64,000 bases of DNA from Agelaius tricolor (GCA_023055355.1 JALJCS010000056.1:1116001-1180000); one strand, 5' to 3'; shown: positions 33,834 through 45,440, counted from the stretch's first letter. Numbers and translations are program-made. The notes: generated from the sequence alone by a model not told the origin.

Positions 33834-34980
33834 TCCTACCCCCTCTCTCAAAAGACTACTGCCACTGGGGCTGGAAGTGTAGAAAAGGGTAATTTGTAGA
33901 GGCACTTAATGGAGCAAATAGAAAAAAAGGAATAAATAATGGTCTAAGGTAAATGTCCCAGTCCTCCTGCTGGAGAATTAAACCACTCAGCTTGCAAGGC
34001 ACCACCAATAGGTTGCCTTAGTGAATGAATGAAGTCCTGTTGATGTCAAATGTTCCTCTCAATGCAGCTGATTCAGCAGTCATGTTGAAACAGCACATGC
34101 CCTCAAACTCAGAACAGTGTATGTGGTGTTGAGACAGGAGGTAGGTCATCAGCAACTGATCTGGCGAGCTGGCGAGCTTACCAGCTGTAGTGCCGTTACT
34201 TCCACATACAGGGCAACAGTTGCCTTTGATGTCCAATTTAAACCTTAGGTGAAGGCATACCCCAGGTGCTCTATATTTGTTACTTGGAGAAGGAAAAGGA
34301 AAAAAGTTACCACACACAATTTTTCATATAGTAAACCTGCAGAAATCTATCCAGAGTATGTGCATGTCATACAAGTCTTCAAAGCACGACAAACCAACCT
34401 GTGGTAAGGAAGGAAAATAGGAGTGTCATCTCCTTCCAGTAATACATATACTGTTGCCCCAGCTCCTTCAGCTAAAATTACTCCAGGCCTGGTAGGTTGA
34501 GATGGGCTGATTGCCCACACAAATTGAAGAGGTTTGGTTTACGCTTTTTCAGACCAAACTTCAATTTGATGGTGGGTTCATGGCACCAATAACAGAATTC
34601 CAGCACTGTCCTCCTGATAAAGCCCTGGTAGTTGTTGAAGATATCTGAAATACAAAACTCGAGAATCTGATATTAACAGAGGATGTAGCATAAGGGGAGA
34701 AGTTGGAGTATAGAACCATACTGGAATGTCAGGGGTTTAAGCAATCTCAAACACACTCATTTGTGACAGTTATTACATGAATTTTTATATCTACACTAAC
34801 AGACTCTAGTCCCACCACACAATCCATTGGTGCAAACAATTCCATTTTCCCTGTAGTTGATATTTTGGGAGAGATACCATCTGGAAGAACCTCAATCCTC
34901 ACCATGTTTAGTACTGGAGATGACCTGATGCAGTTATAGGGCATTTGGTTATGAATATTTCAGTTGTTTAACAAAAAAAC
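33834..34980 (-). pseudogene. env remnant of the nested provirus, with CX6CC motif
   Basis: Between the integrase end and the polypurine tract. The 34018-34317 frame contains CSEFEGMCC, a CX6CC motif followed by FNMT. This is the disulfide motif of the transmembrane subunit that links covalently to SU; the neighbourhood resembles alpharetrovirus TM. Much of SU is missing or unrecognisable, and stops are present. The element could not make a complete envelope. Confidence 0.65.
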
Positions 34981-35660
34981 TGCTTTTGTAAGGTGTGCAC
35001 TCCACTGTTGTAAAGTTTTAGTACTGGTTAAGTTTTTCAGTTGTTCCTTCCAACATCCCATTCATTCTTTCAATCAGTCCATTATCTTGAGTTTGATAGG
35101 CAATGTGGAATAGCCAATCTATTCCCAGGCTTTGAGCACCGTCTTGGACATTACATCCCCTCTAGTGTGTTTCTTGGTCACTCTATTTGATGAGGAGGTC
35201 TGCATTGATGATGGAGTTGTTCTAATGCTTTAGTTGTGCTGTGTTGGTTGATATATTTGATGGCATTAGCAAAGAGCAATCCTAACTGTACCTACAGCAG
35301 TGAATACATATTGCCACCCCCTTGATGGGGGCAAGCAACCTGCCAGGTAGTCAAAGTCCACTGTCCCTGCTTTATTTTCCCCCAGGGCCTATATAATGGC
35401 CTTAAATGCAGCTATTTACAAATAGTAAGTGCAGTTATGTTCAAATATCTAATATACGTGTAATGGCAGAGGGGTTTGGTTCTGGACAATATTCTAAGTG
35501 CATGCTGTAAGAGCTGACTGATGTCCACAAGCATCCATAGCTTGTATCATCTACTTCCCTATTATTTTGTGACTCGAGTAATCCTTCTAATTGGCTGAGA
35601 CCATGTCTTACTTTTGAGGGATGTTCTTGTACATGTTGCCAAATTTGTTGTCATATATCT
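34981..35660 (-). pseudogene. Integrase remnant of the nested provirus
   Basis: The reverse strand at about 35030-35110 has a core block with QTQDNGLIERMNGM, corresponding to the third catalytic (Glu) part of a retroviral integrase. The upstream zinc-binding region is poorly preserved. Several stops. Confidence 0.65.
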
Positions 35661-36392
35661 GCCCCCATTACAGGGTATTTCTGTACATGCCAATCGTCTC
35701 AGGCCCAGCAGGGTAACAACATTGTGAGGCTTTTGTATACAACCCAACCGTCACTGTATAAGTAATATACTTGCCCTTCCAAGATGGCAAGGGACATTGT
35801 GACCAACTCAGCCCATTGACTAGATGCCTGTACACTGATTTGCCATAGTATGAGTCCTGGAACTGGACCACATGTAACTGCTCTCCATTGTCTCTGTCCA
35901 GTGGCCGTGTATGTTGCTCTTCTATCAGTAAACCAGGCATCTTTCCTGTGCTCTTCTATCAGTAAACCAGGCGTCTTTGCTGTGCTCTTCTGTTAACTTG
36001 TCCTAAGGGGGTGCTTTGTCCACAGGAGATACAGGGAGATCTCTGGGGGAAGGGGGGGGAAGATTCCCCCAGGGTGGGCACAGTTCCCAGAAAGGTGGCA
36101 TGTGGAGTGGTTACATGCAGTTTCCACAGTAAAAATCGTTGCTGTAAATAATGTTTGCATTTCCAATGTGTGGTTGCCTGGGCCACCCCTATGTGAGCCT
36201 CAACAGAATTATCAGTTACCCACCCATGAATGGGAATGGGTGTGTGTACAGTCACATTATCTTGGCCTATGATTCTTTCCGTTTTGTGCAATGCCCAAAC
36301 TACAGCTAGAATTTGGTTTTTTATTGGGGCATAATGTGTAGCAGAGCCTTGTAATACTTCAGACCAAAATCCTATGGGTTCTTTCTGATTTT
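35661..36392 (-). pseudogene. RNase H / connection region of the nested provirus
   Basis: The frames 35668-35940 and 35959-36291 follow RT and precede integrase on the reverse strand, the place of RNase H. Conserved blocks are faint. It contains a 34-bp tandem duplication (35916-35983) that shifts the frame. Confidence 0.55.
35916..35983. repeat. 34-bp tandem duplication in RNase H region
   Basis: Units 35916-35949 and 35950-35983 share GCTCTTCTATCAGTAAACC and differ at two sites. 34 bp is not a multiple of three, so it disrupts the reading frame. Confidence 0.92.
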
Positions 36393-37400
36393 TTGGCCCA
36401 GCTGTCTGCTACAATCCTTACAAGATGGTCATCTAGAATTGTTACTTCTAGTTCAAAAGGATTTCCTTGCCTAGGAGTGTACAATTGGGCATGCTCAATC
36501 AAAGAATTCTTTCAGGCATCAAAGGCTTCTTGTTGTTTCTTGATCCATTGCCAAACATCTTTCTTCCCAGTCCATTTCTGCAGAAAGCGCATCAGTACCA
36601 CTAGATGTGGAATAAATGTTCTTCACTACCCTAAAAGTCCCAGGAAAGCTTGCAGTTGTTTCACCATGGTCAGTACAGGGAATTGCTGGACTGTTTGCTG
36701 GACTGTGTTTGGTATTTCTCTAAGCTGCCCATGCCAAACTGTCCCCAAAACTGTACAGTTGTACTAGGGCCCTGTATTTTCTATGGATTAATTGCCCAGC
36801 CTCGGTCTTGTAAGCAGGCTTTCAGCAATTCAGCATCTGCCTCAATTTCTTGTGACTGCACCATAATCAATGGATCATCAATATAATGGTGAACAGTGAC
36901 AGCACCGGACCACAGTGCTACATCAGCTGCCACCATCTGGTGGCAAATGGAGGGACTGTGTTTACATCCCTGAGGCAATACCTGAAAAGTATACATTGCT
37001 TTTGTTGCCAGGTAAAGACCAACTGATCCTGAGTCTCTGAAACAATAGCTATTGAAAAGAAAGCATTAGCAAGATCCATTACCACCTTTCAGGGCTGTAT
37101 ATTTTTCCTGATTTTTTCTATATCTGGTACCATAACTGCAAGTGGTGGGGAGGGGTGATTTTATTCAATTTTCTGTAATCAGCAGTCACTCTCCAAGTGC
37201 CATCCAATTTTCGAACAGGCCAAATGGGGTTGTTTAAAGCAGTCATGGTTTCTCTGATTCCCACTTGTTGGAGGGCCTGAATTGTTTGAGTAATTTCCTC
37301 TTCCCCCCCTGGAATGGGATACTGCTTTACATTTACCACCTTGGCAGGCACTGACAGCGCAACAGGAACCCACTTCAGGACCCCACACAAGACAGTTATA
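36393..37400 (-). pseudogene. Reverse transcriptase of the nested provirus
   Basis: Reverse strand: 37118-37390 holds the RT fingers (NPIWPVRKLDGTWRVTADYR, LNKI). 36781-36996 holds LPQGCKHSPS and the catalytic YIDD box. The region to 36393 holds the thumb. The frame is broken between these pieces. The sequence resembles class I/III RTs more than ERVK (YMDD); a tree would be needed for lineage. Confidence 0.85.
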
Positions 37401-37402
37401 GA

Positions 37403-37681
37403 TCAAGTGGCAAATGCCACTTGTGGAGTCACGAAACAAAAATGATCATTCAGTGTTTCAACAGTGTGGCCTGCTAGCACACCATTGCCCAAGATATATT
37501 CTTTAATTGGGGAAATTAACAACTTCGTGACAAATGGGGTGACATCTATTGTTAAAGCAACCTTAGCTTGGAGGGCAGGGGTGGAACTGTCTCCCAAGCT
37601 ACAGATCTGGGAAGTAGCTTCATTAGGAGCACTATCACCATGTAATACAGTAACTTCTGCGCCTGTATCCACCAGACACAT
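37403..37681 (-). pseudogene. Aspartic protease of the nested provirus
   Basis: The reverse strand has LVDTGAEVTVL, the retroviral protease active-site motif with DTG preserved. It lies just upstream of RT as in a pro-pol frame. It shares no intact open frame with RT. Confidence 0.85.
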
Positions 37682-38939
37682 GCAAAGTCCCTCCAGATGC
37701 TACTTTATAGTGAGAAGAATACAGGGGCATCGGTCCCTCCCCTGGTGAGAGGCTGCAGCAGGGGCAATGTAGGGGGACATTTGTCAGCAGATGCAGTGCT
37801 TTGAGGTGGCAGGAGGGGTGGTGGTGGGATTATTTCTTTTTGTAGGTGCTAACTTTTGCCAACGGTGAAATATTTCTGATGTTGTAATTCCATCTATTTC
37901 TGACTGTGTGTCCTGGGGTGACTTTATGATCCCCCATCACCTGATCTGCTGGCATCTGCCTTTTAGAGGAGACAACCCTGTTGGGAAGTTTCCTCCCAAA
38001 TTTGTCTCAAACCAGGACACTGTGGAACATTGGCTTGGACAAGATTGTTCCACATTTGTTTCCTTGTCACCTGTGAGGTGACTCTTCAGCTTTGCTGGCT
38101 TATTTTCTCTTACTACCTGCACAGCTGGCTCTGAGACCATAGCCCCAATATTCATCAAGGCATTTGTTGAGGCACTTATGTTACCAGTAGCATTCATGAC
38201 TGTTGATACAATCAGGGGTTTCAATTCATCAAGTGCCCCTTTCACAAATGGTATTTTAATTCTTCTCGTTACTGCTACTTTGTCAGGATTAGATCCTGTG
38301 GTCAGTGCATGAGCTGCCCCCACCTGCTGCAGTGATCCAATACCTTTTTCCATTGTACACCAGTTTCTGAGGCATGACACTAACTCAGCAGTGTCTGCGT
38401 GTGTTGTTAAAACTGCTGCACACAGTCATTGATGCAACGTAGCTGCAACAATATCCCATCCATCAGGACCCCTGATATTCTGTAGTTGAGCATACCCCTG
38501 TTGGATTTTATTATCAGTGGCTATAGGAGTTAATAGATCTTTTGGACCCACTAATAAGTGAATAGACACAGAACCACTGTCCCAAACTTGTAAAATTCAT
38601 GCCAGTGTTGTCTCCCCACTCTTCTGCTGTTAGGTCTCTAAAAATTCCCATAACTCTTTTGGGGTATAGGTCCGTGTGACCTGTACCCCTCCATCCATCT
38701 GATCCATTTGTACAAGGGGTCATGCTTCTAGGACCTCCTGATTTTATGAGTCTGGCTCAAACTTAATCTCGGAGTCTGAGGATCCTGTCCAAATATTTCC
38801 ATCCCATTCCTTGGAATCCCATGATGGGTTCTTAATAAGAGCATGAACATGCAGAGTCATCATCACAGCCTCCCCAGTGCCTGACTTTTTCCTTAGCCAT
38901 AGCATGTTTTTTTCTGGATCTTGCTGACTATGGCAAATG
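37682..38939 (-). pseudogene. gag remnant of the nested provirus
   Basis: Position between the 5' LTR and the protease. Frames 37937-38380 and 38514-38723 are the largest pieces. I do not see a clear zinc knuckle. The leader next to the LTR (38900-38939) has no convincing primer-binding site. Confidence 0.6.
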
Positions 38940-39465
38940 TGTGAGTTGACACAGGGAAGTGGCCAGAACAACCACAAAACAACAGCTGAAATGCAAGAAA
39001 TAAATTTATTTCATTATCTCACTAAGTGGAGGATCCTGAAGCAACACCTGGGTGGAGACACACAAGTAGGAACACAGCACTGTCAGACTCAGTCCTTCCT
39101 AGTGGGTGATGGAGCTGCTGTTTGCACCCATTTATCAAGGACCTACACACACGTAGTTTGCCACTATGCTGTGATCTCCTCTGTGCTTTTTATGACCTCT
39201 GAGATTTGATCTTCCATCTATTAAGACTGTGAGCTCAAGCATGTCTGTGAGAGGGTCTCCAAGTCTCTCCAAACACCTATGTTATCTCTACACAGAGATT
39301 CTACTTCTCATAACAGACAGAGGATAAACAGCAGTAGACATAATACATGGAGTTTCCTGCACTGTTATTCTCCAGGCCTTGGCATTCCCAGCTGCAAGGT
39401 CCCTTGAGCAAATCTACCATCCTCCTCACCATTCTTCTGCTTTTACCTGTTTCCTCCCAACAGCA
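38940..39465 (-). mobile_element. 5' LTR of the nested provirus (family H)
   Basis: Pairs with 33312-33833. The + strand starts TGTGAGTTGACAC and ends CCCAACAGCA, with a 4-bp insertion (TTAC region) near the right end relative to its partner. No clear target-site duplication is seen outside the two LTRs. The outer flanks are two halves of one env TM region, so the insertion site is known even without it. Confidence 0.93.
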
Positions 39466-40121
39466 TCCAAACAAGTTGTCCCACTTGCTATGTTCTCCAT
39501 CCCTTTTTATTTGCTCTAGGACATGATGTATTTTTTTCCACATCATTTGGGACAGTGATTAGTGTTTTCCAACTTTCCCTTTTCAGTTGTTTTACTAGTT
39601 TGTGTAGATCAGGATGTTCCAACAGCTTTTTGACCAGGGTAATGTCCATTCCATTAAGTGTTGGAGACAAAGTGTCATATAACATAAAGTGGCTGTATAT
39701 GTTCTAGAACACAGTTTCTTGTAGGAAATAGTTGACATCACATCCTGCTATGTTAATAAAGTTACGAATTCATAGATTGGAGTGGTTAGAAAGCTGGATC
39801 TTTGTGTTATTTACTGTTAGCACAAGGGGTTCTTAAACATGCACATCCTTGTCCTATGTATACCTGGACAGATTCAGGATCGTTGTCGGAGTACATTTCA
39901 AAGTGACAAATGCTTTGTTCTGCTTCTAAACAGGTATCTTGGGCTTTTTAAATGTTACTTTAACATCTATGTCCCTGTCACACTCTCACCATACAAGCAT
40001 CTACCTCAATTGTTTGCTGTGTGTGTGGAATTGTTTTTGAAAGCCTATGTTCAGTGTTGCAATGGATAGAGTATGGTTTTGTTGTGATTTAGTCCCAGTG
40101 TAATGATTTGGTATATGGTAT
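39466..40121 (-). pseudogene. env TM fragment of the host ERV (part 2)
   Basis: The reverse strand 39488-39685 reads a degenerate ectodomain of a retroviral transmembrane protein, leading into the nested provirus on the left and continuing beyond the family E LTR on the right. The frame is broken; 39700-40120 is more diverged. Confidence 0.55.
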
Positions 40122-40520
40122 TGTAGTGGTTTAGGAATGTTATTTTCAAATGTAATACTCCTGTTAAAACCACACGCTGCTTCCCTCCCTCACCAATTTG
40201 AGGCACAAAAGACAAAGATCACAGGCTGAGATAAGAACAATTTACTTGAAACAGCAATGAGATAAGAAAACCAACAGTAACAGCAACAATATTAATAATA
40301 AAAGGTATAAGAAAAAGAAACTATTTACATAGAAAGCCCCTGACAATAAACAATACTGGACTGCTCCACCCACTATGTTTTCTCAACCCCTCTGAAGCAA
40401 GTCTTTTTCTCCCCTCCCCTAGCAATGACCAGAGGTGGTATAGAATAACCTCTGAGCACTAACCATGCCCCCTCCCTGCTACTGCAAAAAATTAACTCTG
40501 TCCTGGCCGGAAGTAGGCTA
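40122..40520 (-). mobile_element. Solo LTR, family E copy 2, 5-bp TSD
   Basis: The + strand starts TGTAGTGGTTTAGG and ends AAGTAGGCTA, with the perfect 5-bp repeat GGTAT at 40117-40121 and 40521-40525. It splits the env remnant. The reverse strand begins TAGCC...GGCCAGGACAGAGTTAAT, the common passerine ERVL-type U3 start. Confidence 0.9.
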
Positions 40521-40525
40521 GGTAT

Positions 40526-41142
40526 ACACTGAAGCATTTCTTATTGTCCATAAAAAAGCTGTGGACTTATTAGCGACTGGGTCATAGTAACATCTGATTG
40601 AAGACCCCCAGGATTGAAATTCCCTCTGAAATTTAGTTACATTGTCCCAAATTACCTTTCAAATTTCAATAAGTAAAAAATCCATTTCCTCATTCTCTAA
40701 TTATTGCAGCACTGGTAGTTTGTAGCCATAAGTGAGCTTGGATGCAGCTTAGTGTTAGACACATTACATTGAGTAATTCCTGAAGCATCAGCCAGTAATT
40801 CATTATCAGCATTTCAATATTTTTCTGTCTCAGAAAAGAAAGTTGAAGTGAACCTCTTAGTGTTTCCTAAAGCAGATAAGGAGGACTCTAAAGATTGCTC
40901 TATAGTACTCAAATCACTAATGGTTGTAACTAACTTTTTAGCCAGGGTTTCAAGATCAATGCTGTTTAATACCCCCATCCCAGTTCAAAATATACCAGTT
41001 ACATCCTTCCTAAAAGAAGTTAATGTCCTCTTGTTCAGCCTGGCATACTGTCGAAGAGAAGAGGTATGTATAAAAGGCAAACACTTTGGTCTGATAGCTG
41101 TAACATCAGTTTGCATGGACATTTCTACTTTTTTTAAAGACC
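40526..41142 (-). pseudogene. env TM fragment of the host ERV (part 1)
   Basis: The reverse strand at about 40850-41130 reads a fairly long frame with one stop. It has the heptad-like Leu pattern expected of the TM N-terminal helical region (LETLAKKLVTTISDLSTIEQ) after a Gly/Met-rich stretch. The + strand frame 40848-41165 is its shadow. Similarity is to class II/alpha-type avian ERV TM by pattern only. Confidence 0.6.
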
Positions 41143-41862
41143 TGTCTTGGTTTAAGACAATTTAAGGGGACAAACACTCCAAAATTAGTAACCTCCCATT
41201 TATTTTTAACCATTTCCTTTCCACCAATAAGGAGAAATGAATACAAGTAGATATAAATGAAAAAATAACAGTTTACTAAAAAATGAAACAGCAACAGGCA
41301 AAAAATAACAGTAAATGATCACTATATTGTTGCCTTCTTGTGAAGGCCGCGATGACCTGGTTTCAGAGTCTGGCACTTCGATCTCCTTCATGGGATCCCT
41401 TGTGGCCAATAACAGACGCTGACACCAATGTGGTGGACGGTTAAAGGCCTTTATTGAGGGGTCTTAAGGGTATTTATGGACTAAGGGGTCTCTCTACGTC
41501 AGACAGGGGTTTGGCTATACTTTCTAGGGTTAGTATGGAGTGGAAAGTTACTGGCATGCATAGGTTAGGGGGGCTACACGTCTGGCTACATTCCAAGGGT
41601 GATCCTTATCTATGGGGAGGGGGGTAGAAGGATTCCTGTAACTTTCCGTTACAGCCCGAAATCTTCCGAGCGCCTGTCCCTGGCCTACCACACTATATAC
41701 AAAATTGTGAAATCTCATTAACTCCCTGGGATCAAAGAGAAACAAAATGGTGGCGAAACCCCTCCCTCAAAATGGCGCCGTGGCTTGAAAGACAAAGGGA
41801 AAATGGCAGACAAACCCTTCCCCCCAAGATGGCACCCTCAGTCAACCATGTGTGGAGAGACA
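41143..41862 (-). mobile_element. LTR, family N, interrupted by an ERVK LTR
   Basis: The + strand starts TGTCTTGGTTTAAGAC and ends GTGGAGAGACA; it resembles 26393-27089 at its left edge. The 41328-41692 LTR is inserted in it. The right part (41744-41835) has four AANATGGC motifs. The far duplication is not visible because another element abuts one base further on. Confidence 0.7.
41328..41692 (-). mobile_element. Solo LTR, family J (ERVK-like), 6-bp TSD, copy 1
   Basis: The + strand runs TGTTGCCTTCTTGTG to GGCCTACCACA, with the perfect 6-bp repeat CTATAT at 41322-41327 and 41693-41698. TTTATTGAGG near the left end marks the reverse-strand poly(A) signal. A closely similar copy lies at 58195-58558. 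Confidence 0.93.
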
Positions 41863-41863
41863 A

Positions 41864-42183
41864 TGTCGCAGTTGAGACAGAAACGACACGATGCTCTGAG
41901 GTTCATGTGGCAAGAGCAAAACTTTATTGTTCACCACTTGCATTTATATGGTTGACCCCGATTGGCTAGAATCTTGGTGCCACCCAGTTCACTGACCAAT
42001 AGCTGCCTGTGTACATGCTCATCAGGGATTGGCTGGCGTCTGTTCTCTGCAGCCAAGTCCCTTTGCCTCTCAGTGCCTTCTCTCCCAAAGATGTTTCCTT
42101 TCTATCACAGGTATAGGCTGATTGAGTTAAGGTCAGGGTTACTTGTGCCTGTGAGACTTTCAGGCCAGCTGATAGCTGTCACA
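41864..42183 (-). mobile_element. 3' LTR of a class II (ERVK-like) provirus (family M)
   Basis: The + strand starts TGTCGCAGTTGAGAC and ends GATAGCTGTCACA. The reverse strand has a TATA-like element (ATATAAATG) and AATAAAG in the right places. A polypurine tract adjoins on the right at 42184-42197, followed by env TM and pol, so this is a 3' LTR. No 5' partner occurs in the window. Confidence 0.85.
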
Positions 42184-42197
42184 GTTCCCCCTTTTTG
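42184..42197 (-). other. Polypurine tract
   Basis: The reverse strand reads CAAAAAGGGGGAAC immediately before the LTR start TGTGACAGC, the primer for plus-strand DNA synthesis. Confidence 0.85.
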
Positions 42198-42700
42198 TTT
42201 TTCAACTACAGAGGCAGTCCTTGTCATCCTCTACAGGCCCTTTGCAGACAGGACGACAAACACGGCACAATCAGTAAAACAATTATGATAACACAAAGGT
42301 GATTAGCCCAGTTTGTATGAGGCTCTTCACCCAACTTGACAAGCCTAACCTTTCCAGCCATTGATCTAAAATCTCTCCCACAACACACGTCACCAAATTT
42401 TTTACAACCATGTCCAGGAGCTAATGAAAAAAGATCAGTAAGAGCACAATTTCACTGGGTGGCATGCTGCAGGCTATTTACATCTATAACTGAATCACTC
42501 AAACTTAAGGAAGTTTCATTAATTTTTTGTTTTAAACAAGTCAATTAAAAAAACTATCCGAGGAAACACTTTGCTTTCTTGTTTCAGTTTGGTGTTCCAG
42601 GTGTATAATTAAAAGTTTCACGTCTTTCTGCTACTAATGTCTTTTAGTTGTTTGACTCTTGAGGTTTAAGTGAAGTCATAGGTAAATTGTCATTCCAAAG
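42198..42700 (-). pseudogene. env TM remnant of the class II provirus
   Basis: The reverse strand reads a TM ectodomain with CKKFGDVCC, a CX6CC motif, near 42385-42411. A hydrophobic membrane anchor (Ile/Val/Leu-rich, ending before Cys-Leu-Gln) lies near 42230-42285. Stops occur upstream. The SU part and most of env are missing: only about 0.5 kb separates it from integrase once the family B LTR is discounted. Confidence 0.7.
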
Positions 42701-44008
42701 TGTCATGGTTTGACACTAGCACAATGCCAGTACCCCCATGAGGATACCCTCTCCCTGGTTTCTGCTGTGAGATGTGACCAGGAATAAGCAAAGCAGGCTC
42801 CCACTTAGGAAAGAAAAGAAAACAAAACTTTATTAACTACACTACAACTATATATAAAAAGGAACACACACAGGAAAAATGAAAACCTTACAAATACATT
42901 TCCTCCTCCCCCCACCAAATTTCCAATACAATACATCTGTTCCCCAAATCACCAACTCTTGGTCCAGCACCACCCTTCAGACAATCAATCCTCAGTTCAT
43001 CAAAAGGAGAGGAGTCCTTCTTGTACCATGGGCTTCCCCTGGAAACACAGCTGAAGCCTCGTGTGTTTCCGTGTCACTCGTGGCACCGCCCGGAGTACAT
43101 CTGCCATCGTGACCTCTTCCTTTCATGTCCAGTGCTCTCACCACTGAACAAGGACCAGAGCTGCTTCTAGGGTTGTCTTTTTAAGGATGCTTTGTCCCGA
43201 TCCAAAAAAGGCACAGTCTCTCCTTTGGGACACCTGTCCCCCCCATATTTTTCACCCCCTGGGGCCGAAGGGTACCAACACTGAACCCTCTTGGTTCTGA
43301 GGCATTGCCTTCCCCTAGATGCAGTCTCTGTATCACAAGGAACATGGTTCTGTCCATGGCTATACAATAAGAGTCCAGCAAAAGCCACTCCATCATCTCT
43401 TCCCACTAGGATTCTTCTCTATTCTTCCACCATCTCTCACTTGCCCAGACCTCTCTCACACTTGCCCATTTCCTTCTTCATCTTCCCCTCTATCTCTCTT
43501 CTAGGAAAGGTTAATGTTCTGTAAAGTTTTCATTGTCCGAAAAGGGGTTAAAAGCTCCTACAAGTGGCCGGCTGCACCCCCCCCTTCATCTCCTTCTCAG
43601 CCGTGCTGCCAGCACAGGCACATGTTTATCAAGTTTCAAGGTAACAGTCTTGGGCACCGTCTCTCTCTCTCTCTCTCTCTGTCTCCCAGGGGGGGCTGCC
43701 CAATGGCTCCCGGTGTCTCTCTCTCTCTCTTCCACCCTTCCACCCCCGGGGTCAGGCCTACCTCTCCCGGCCACATGGCTTTTCCCCTCCCCCTGCCCAG
43801 CCAGCAGCTAGGCCGGGGGAGAGACCCAAACTCTTTCCCGCCGAAAACCCAAGAGAGCCTCCCAGGGGAGAGCTCTGCTTTTAACCTCGTGTTCTCAGAG
43901 GCAGATCCAATGTCCGAATGGCCAGACTAGATGCCACTATTAAAATCTGAACATCCATTGGCCTGACCACAACATCCCAGAAAACACATTTCCCATCAAA
44001 CCACCACA
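42701..44008 (-). mobile_element. Solo LTR, family B, copy 3
   Basis: The + strand runs from TGTCATGGTTTGACACTAG to CAAACCACCACA, near-identical to 5168-6518. Flanks CAAAG and TTAAG agree at only three of five positions, so the duplication is not proven. It lies between the env and integrase remnants of the class II provirus. The CT-repeat near 43661-43680 is part of U3. Confidence 0.9.
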
Positions 44009-44940
44009 TTAAGGTTCCATATTTCCATACAGCAGGTGCAAAAGGTTGTTCTGGTTACTGTTCTACGGCATCTGCTGTGGGACCATCAGGGAGGCATTGT
44101 TGGTTGTGATCCAGAGCAGAGGGTAGAGCAGGATGCATGCACCGAGCACCTGTTGAATGAATCTGTGGAAATAGAGACATACCTGCACCCCCAAGTGACA
44201 AGGTCCCGAGGACCTTCCCATTTATTGGTAATGAGGTCCCTTACCAGTACCTTAGATTTGAGCAACTCGACATCACTAGAGGACTGTAATGATAAAAAAT
44301 TATTTAAAATAACAGGGTTTTGGGAGTTTGGCAATATCGTGAGATGATTCAGCATATACAAAGCTTTGGCCACCCTACTCTGCAGGGTTTCACCACACAT
44401 TGCCTCTTTTTGTTTTCCAAAGATACGCTTTAAAGTGCTATGGGCATGCTCAACAATGGCTTGTCTTGTAGGGGAATGAGGAATACCAGTGTGGTGTGAC
44501 ACACCTCAGAGTTGTAGAAATTGTCAAGTGTTCTGTGAGACATATGTAGGGCCATTGTCAGTTTTTATAGTGTTAGGGATGCCTAGGGCAGCAAAGGCTA
44601 ATCGCTAATGTGCGATAGCATCGCGGCTTCTTTCTCCAGTGTGGTCTGAGGTTCATATAGCAGATGAAAAAGTGTCTATTAAAACATGCATGTATTTTAG
44701 GCGACCAAATTCCTAGACGTGTGTGACATCTGTTTGCTGAACTTGTAAGACTTGCAGACTACGGGGGTTAACTCTCATCTGCAGTGGCGCAATGTGGCCT
44801 TGACAGTCAGCACAAGTATTAACAATATTGCATGCCTCTGTATTTGTTAACAGGAATTGTCGTTGTAGGGCTCGAACACCTTGATGGAAAAAGGCATGTG
44901 ATGCTCTTGCTTGTGCTAGCATATCTGGTTGTGGCGCTGT
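44009..44940 (-). pseudogene. Integrase of the class II provirus
   Basis: Reverse strand: 44713-44922 carries the zinc-binding N-terminal domain (His/His early, then CADC). 44086-44502 carries the core end (GIPHSPTRQAIVEHAHSTLK) and the C-terminal domain with KWEGPRDLVTW. The similarity is to beta/alpharetrovirus integrases. The middle with the first two Asp is broken. Confidence 0.85.
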
Positions 44941-45440
44941 CCAGGCAGGGCTAGATAGCTAATCAGCTCGGGCATTACCTTCTGCAATAAAGCCCGGCAA
45001 GTTTGTATGACTCCGAATATGCAATATATAATAGGGACATGTTCTGACTTGGATTGTATGCCACAAATTTTTTAACAATTCAAATAGTGCAGCATTATCA
45101 ATTTCTTTTAACAGTGCTCGGTCCAATTGTTGTGTGATGTCTGCAACATAAGCAGAATCAGTTGCAATATTTAAAGGAACATGAGGAAAACGTTGAAAAG
45201 CCATGGCTACAGCACGTAATTCAAGTAGCTGAGGTGATCTACCATCGCGACCCTCTAGTGTTTGCCATTCATTGTTATCTTTCCAGGTCAGGATGGCTTT
45301 TCCTGTTTTCTCAGACTTATCAGTAAAAACCGTGAGACCTTTCAGGGGTGTGCGATGGTTTAGTGGTTTCAGAGACAATGCAGTGGTCTCACTTAATTGC
45401 AAGAGTTTGTGACTGGGTGATAAGTGTGACCTCAAGAGTC
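44941..45440 (-). pseudogene. RNase H of the class II provirus
   Basis: The 158-codon reverse-strand frame 44959-45435 has VFTDKSEKTG (first catalytic Asp), an E in the ELRAVAMAF helix, ATDSAYV (third Asp) and a C-terminal NARAD. All four catalytic acidic positions of an RNase H fold can be seen. It is the best-preserved pol domain of this provirus, but it is isolated by stops. Confidence 0.85.

Noticed and set aside
40848..41165. 105-codon + strand frame
   Set aside because: Shadow of the reverse-strand env TM remnant, which has the recognisable pattern.
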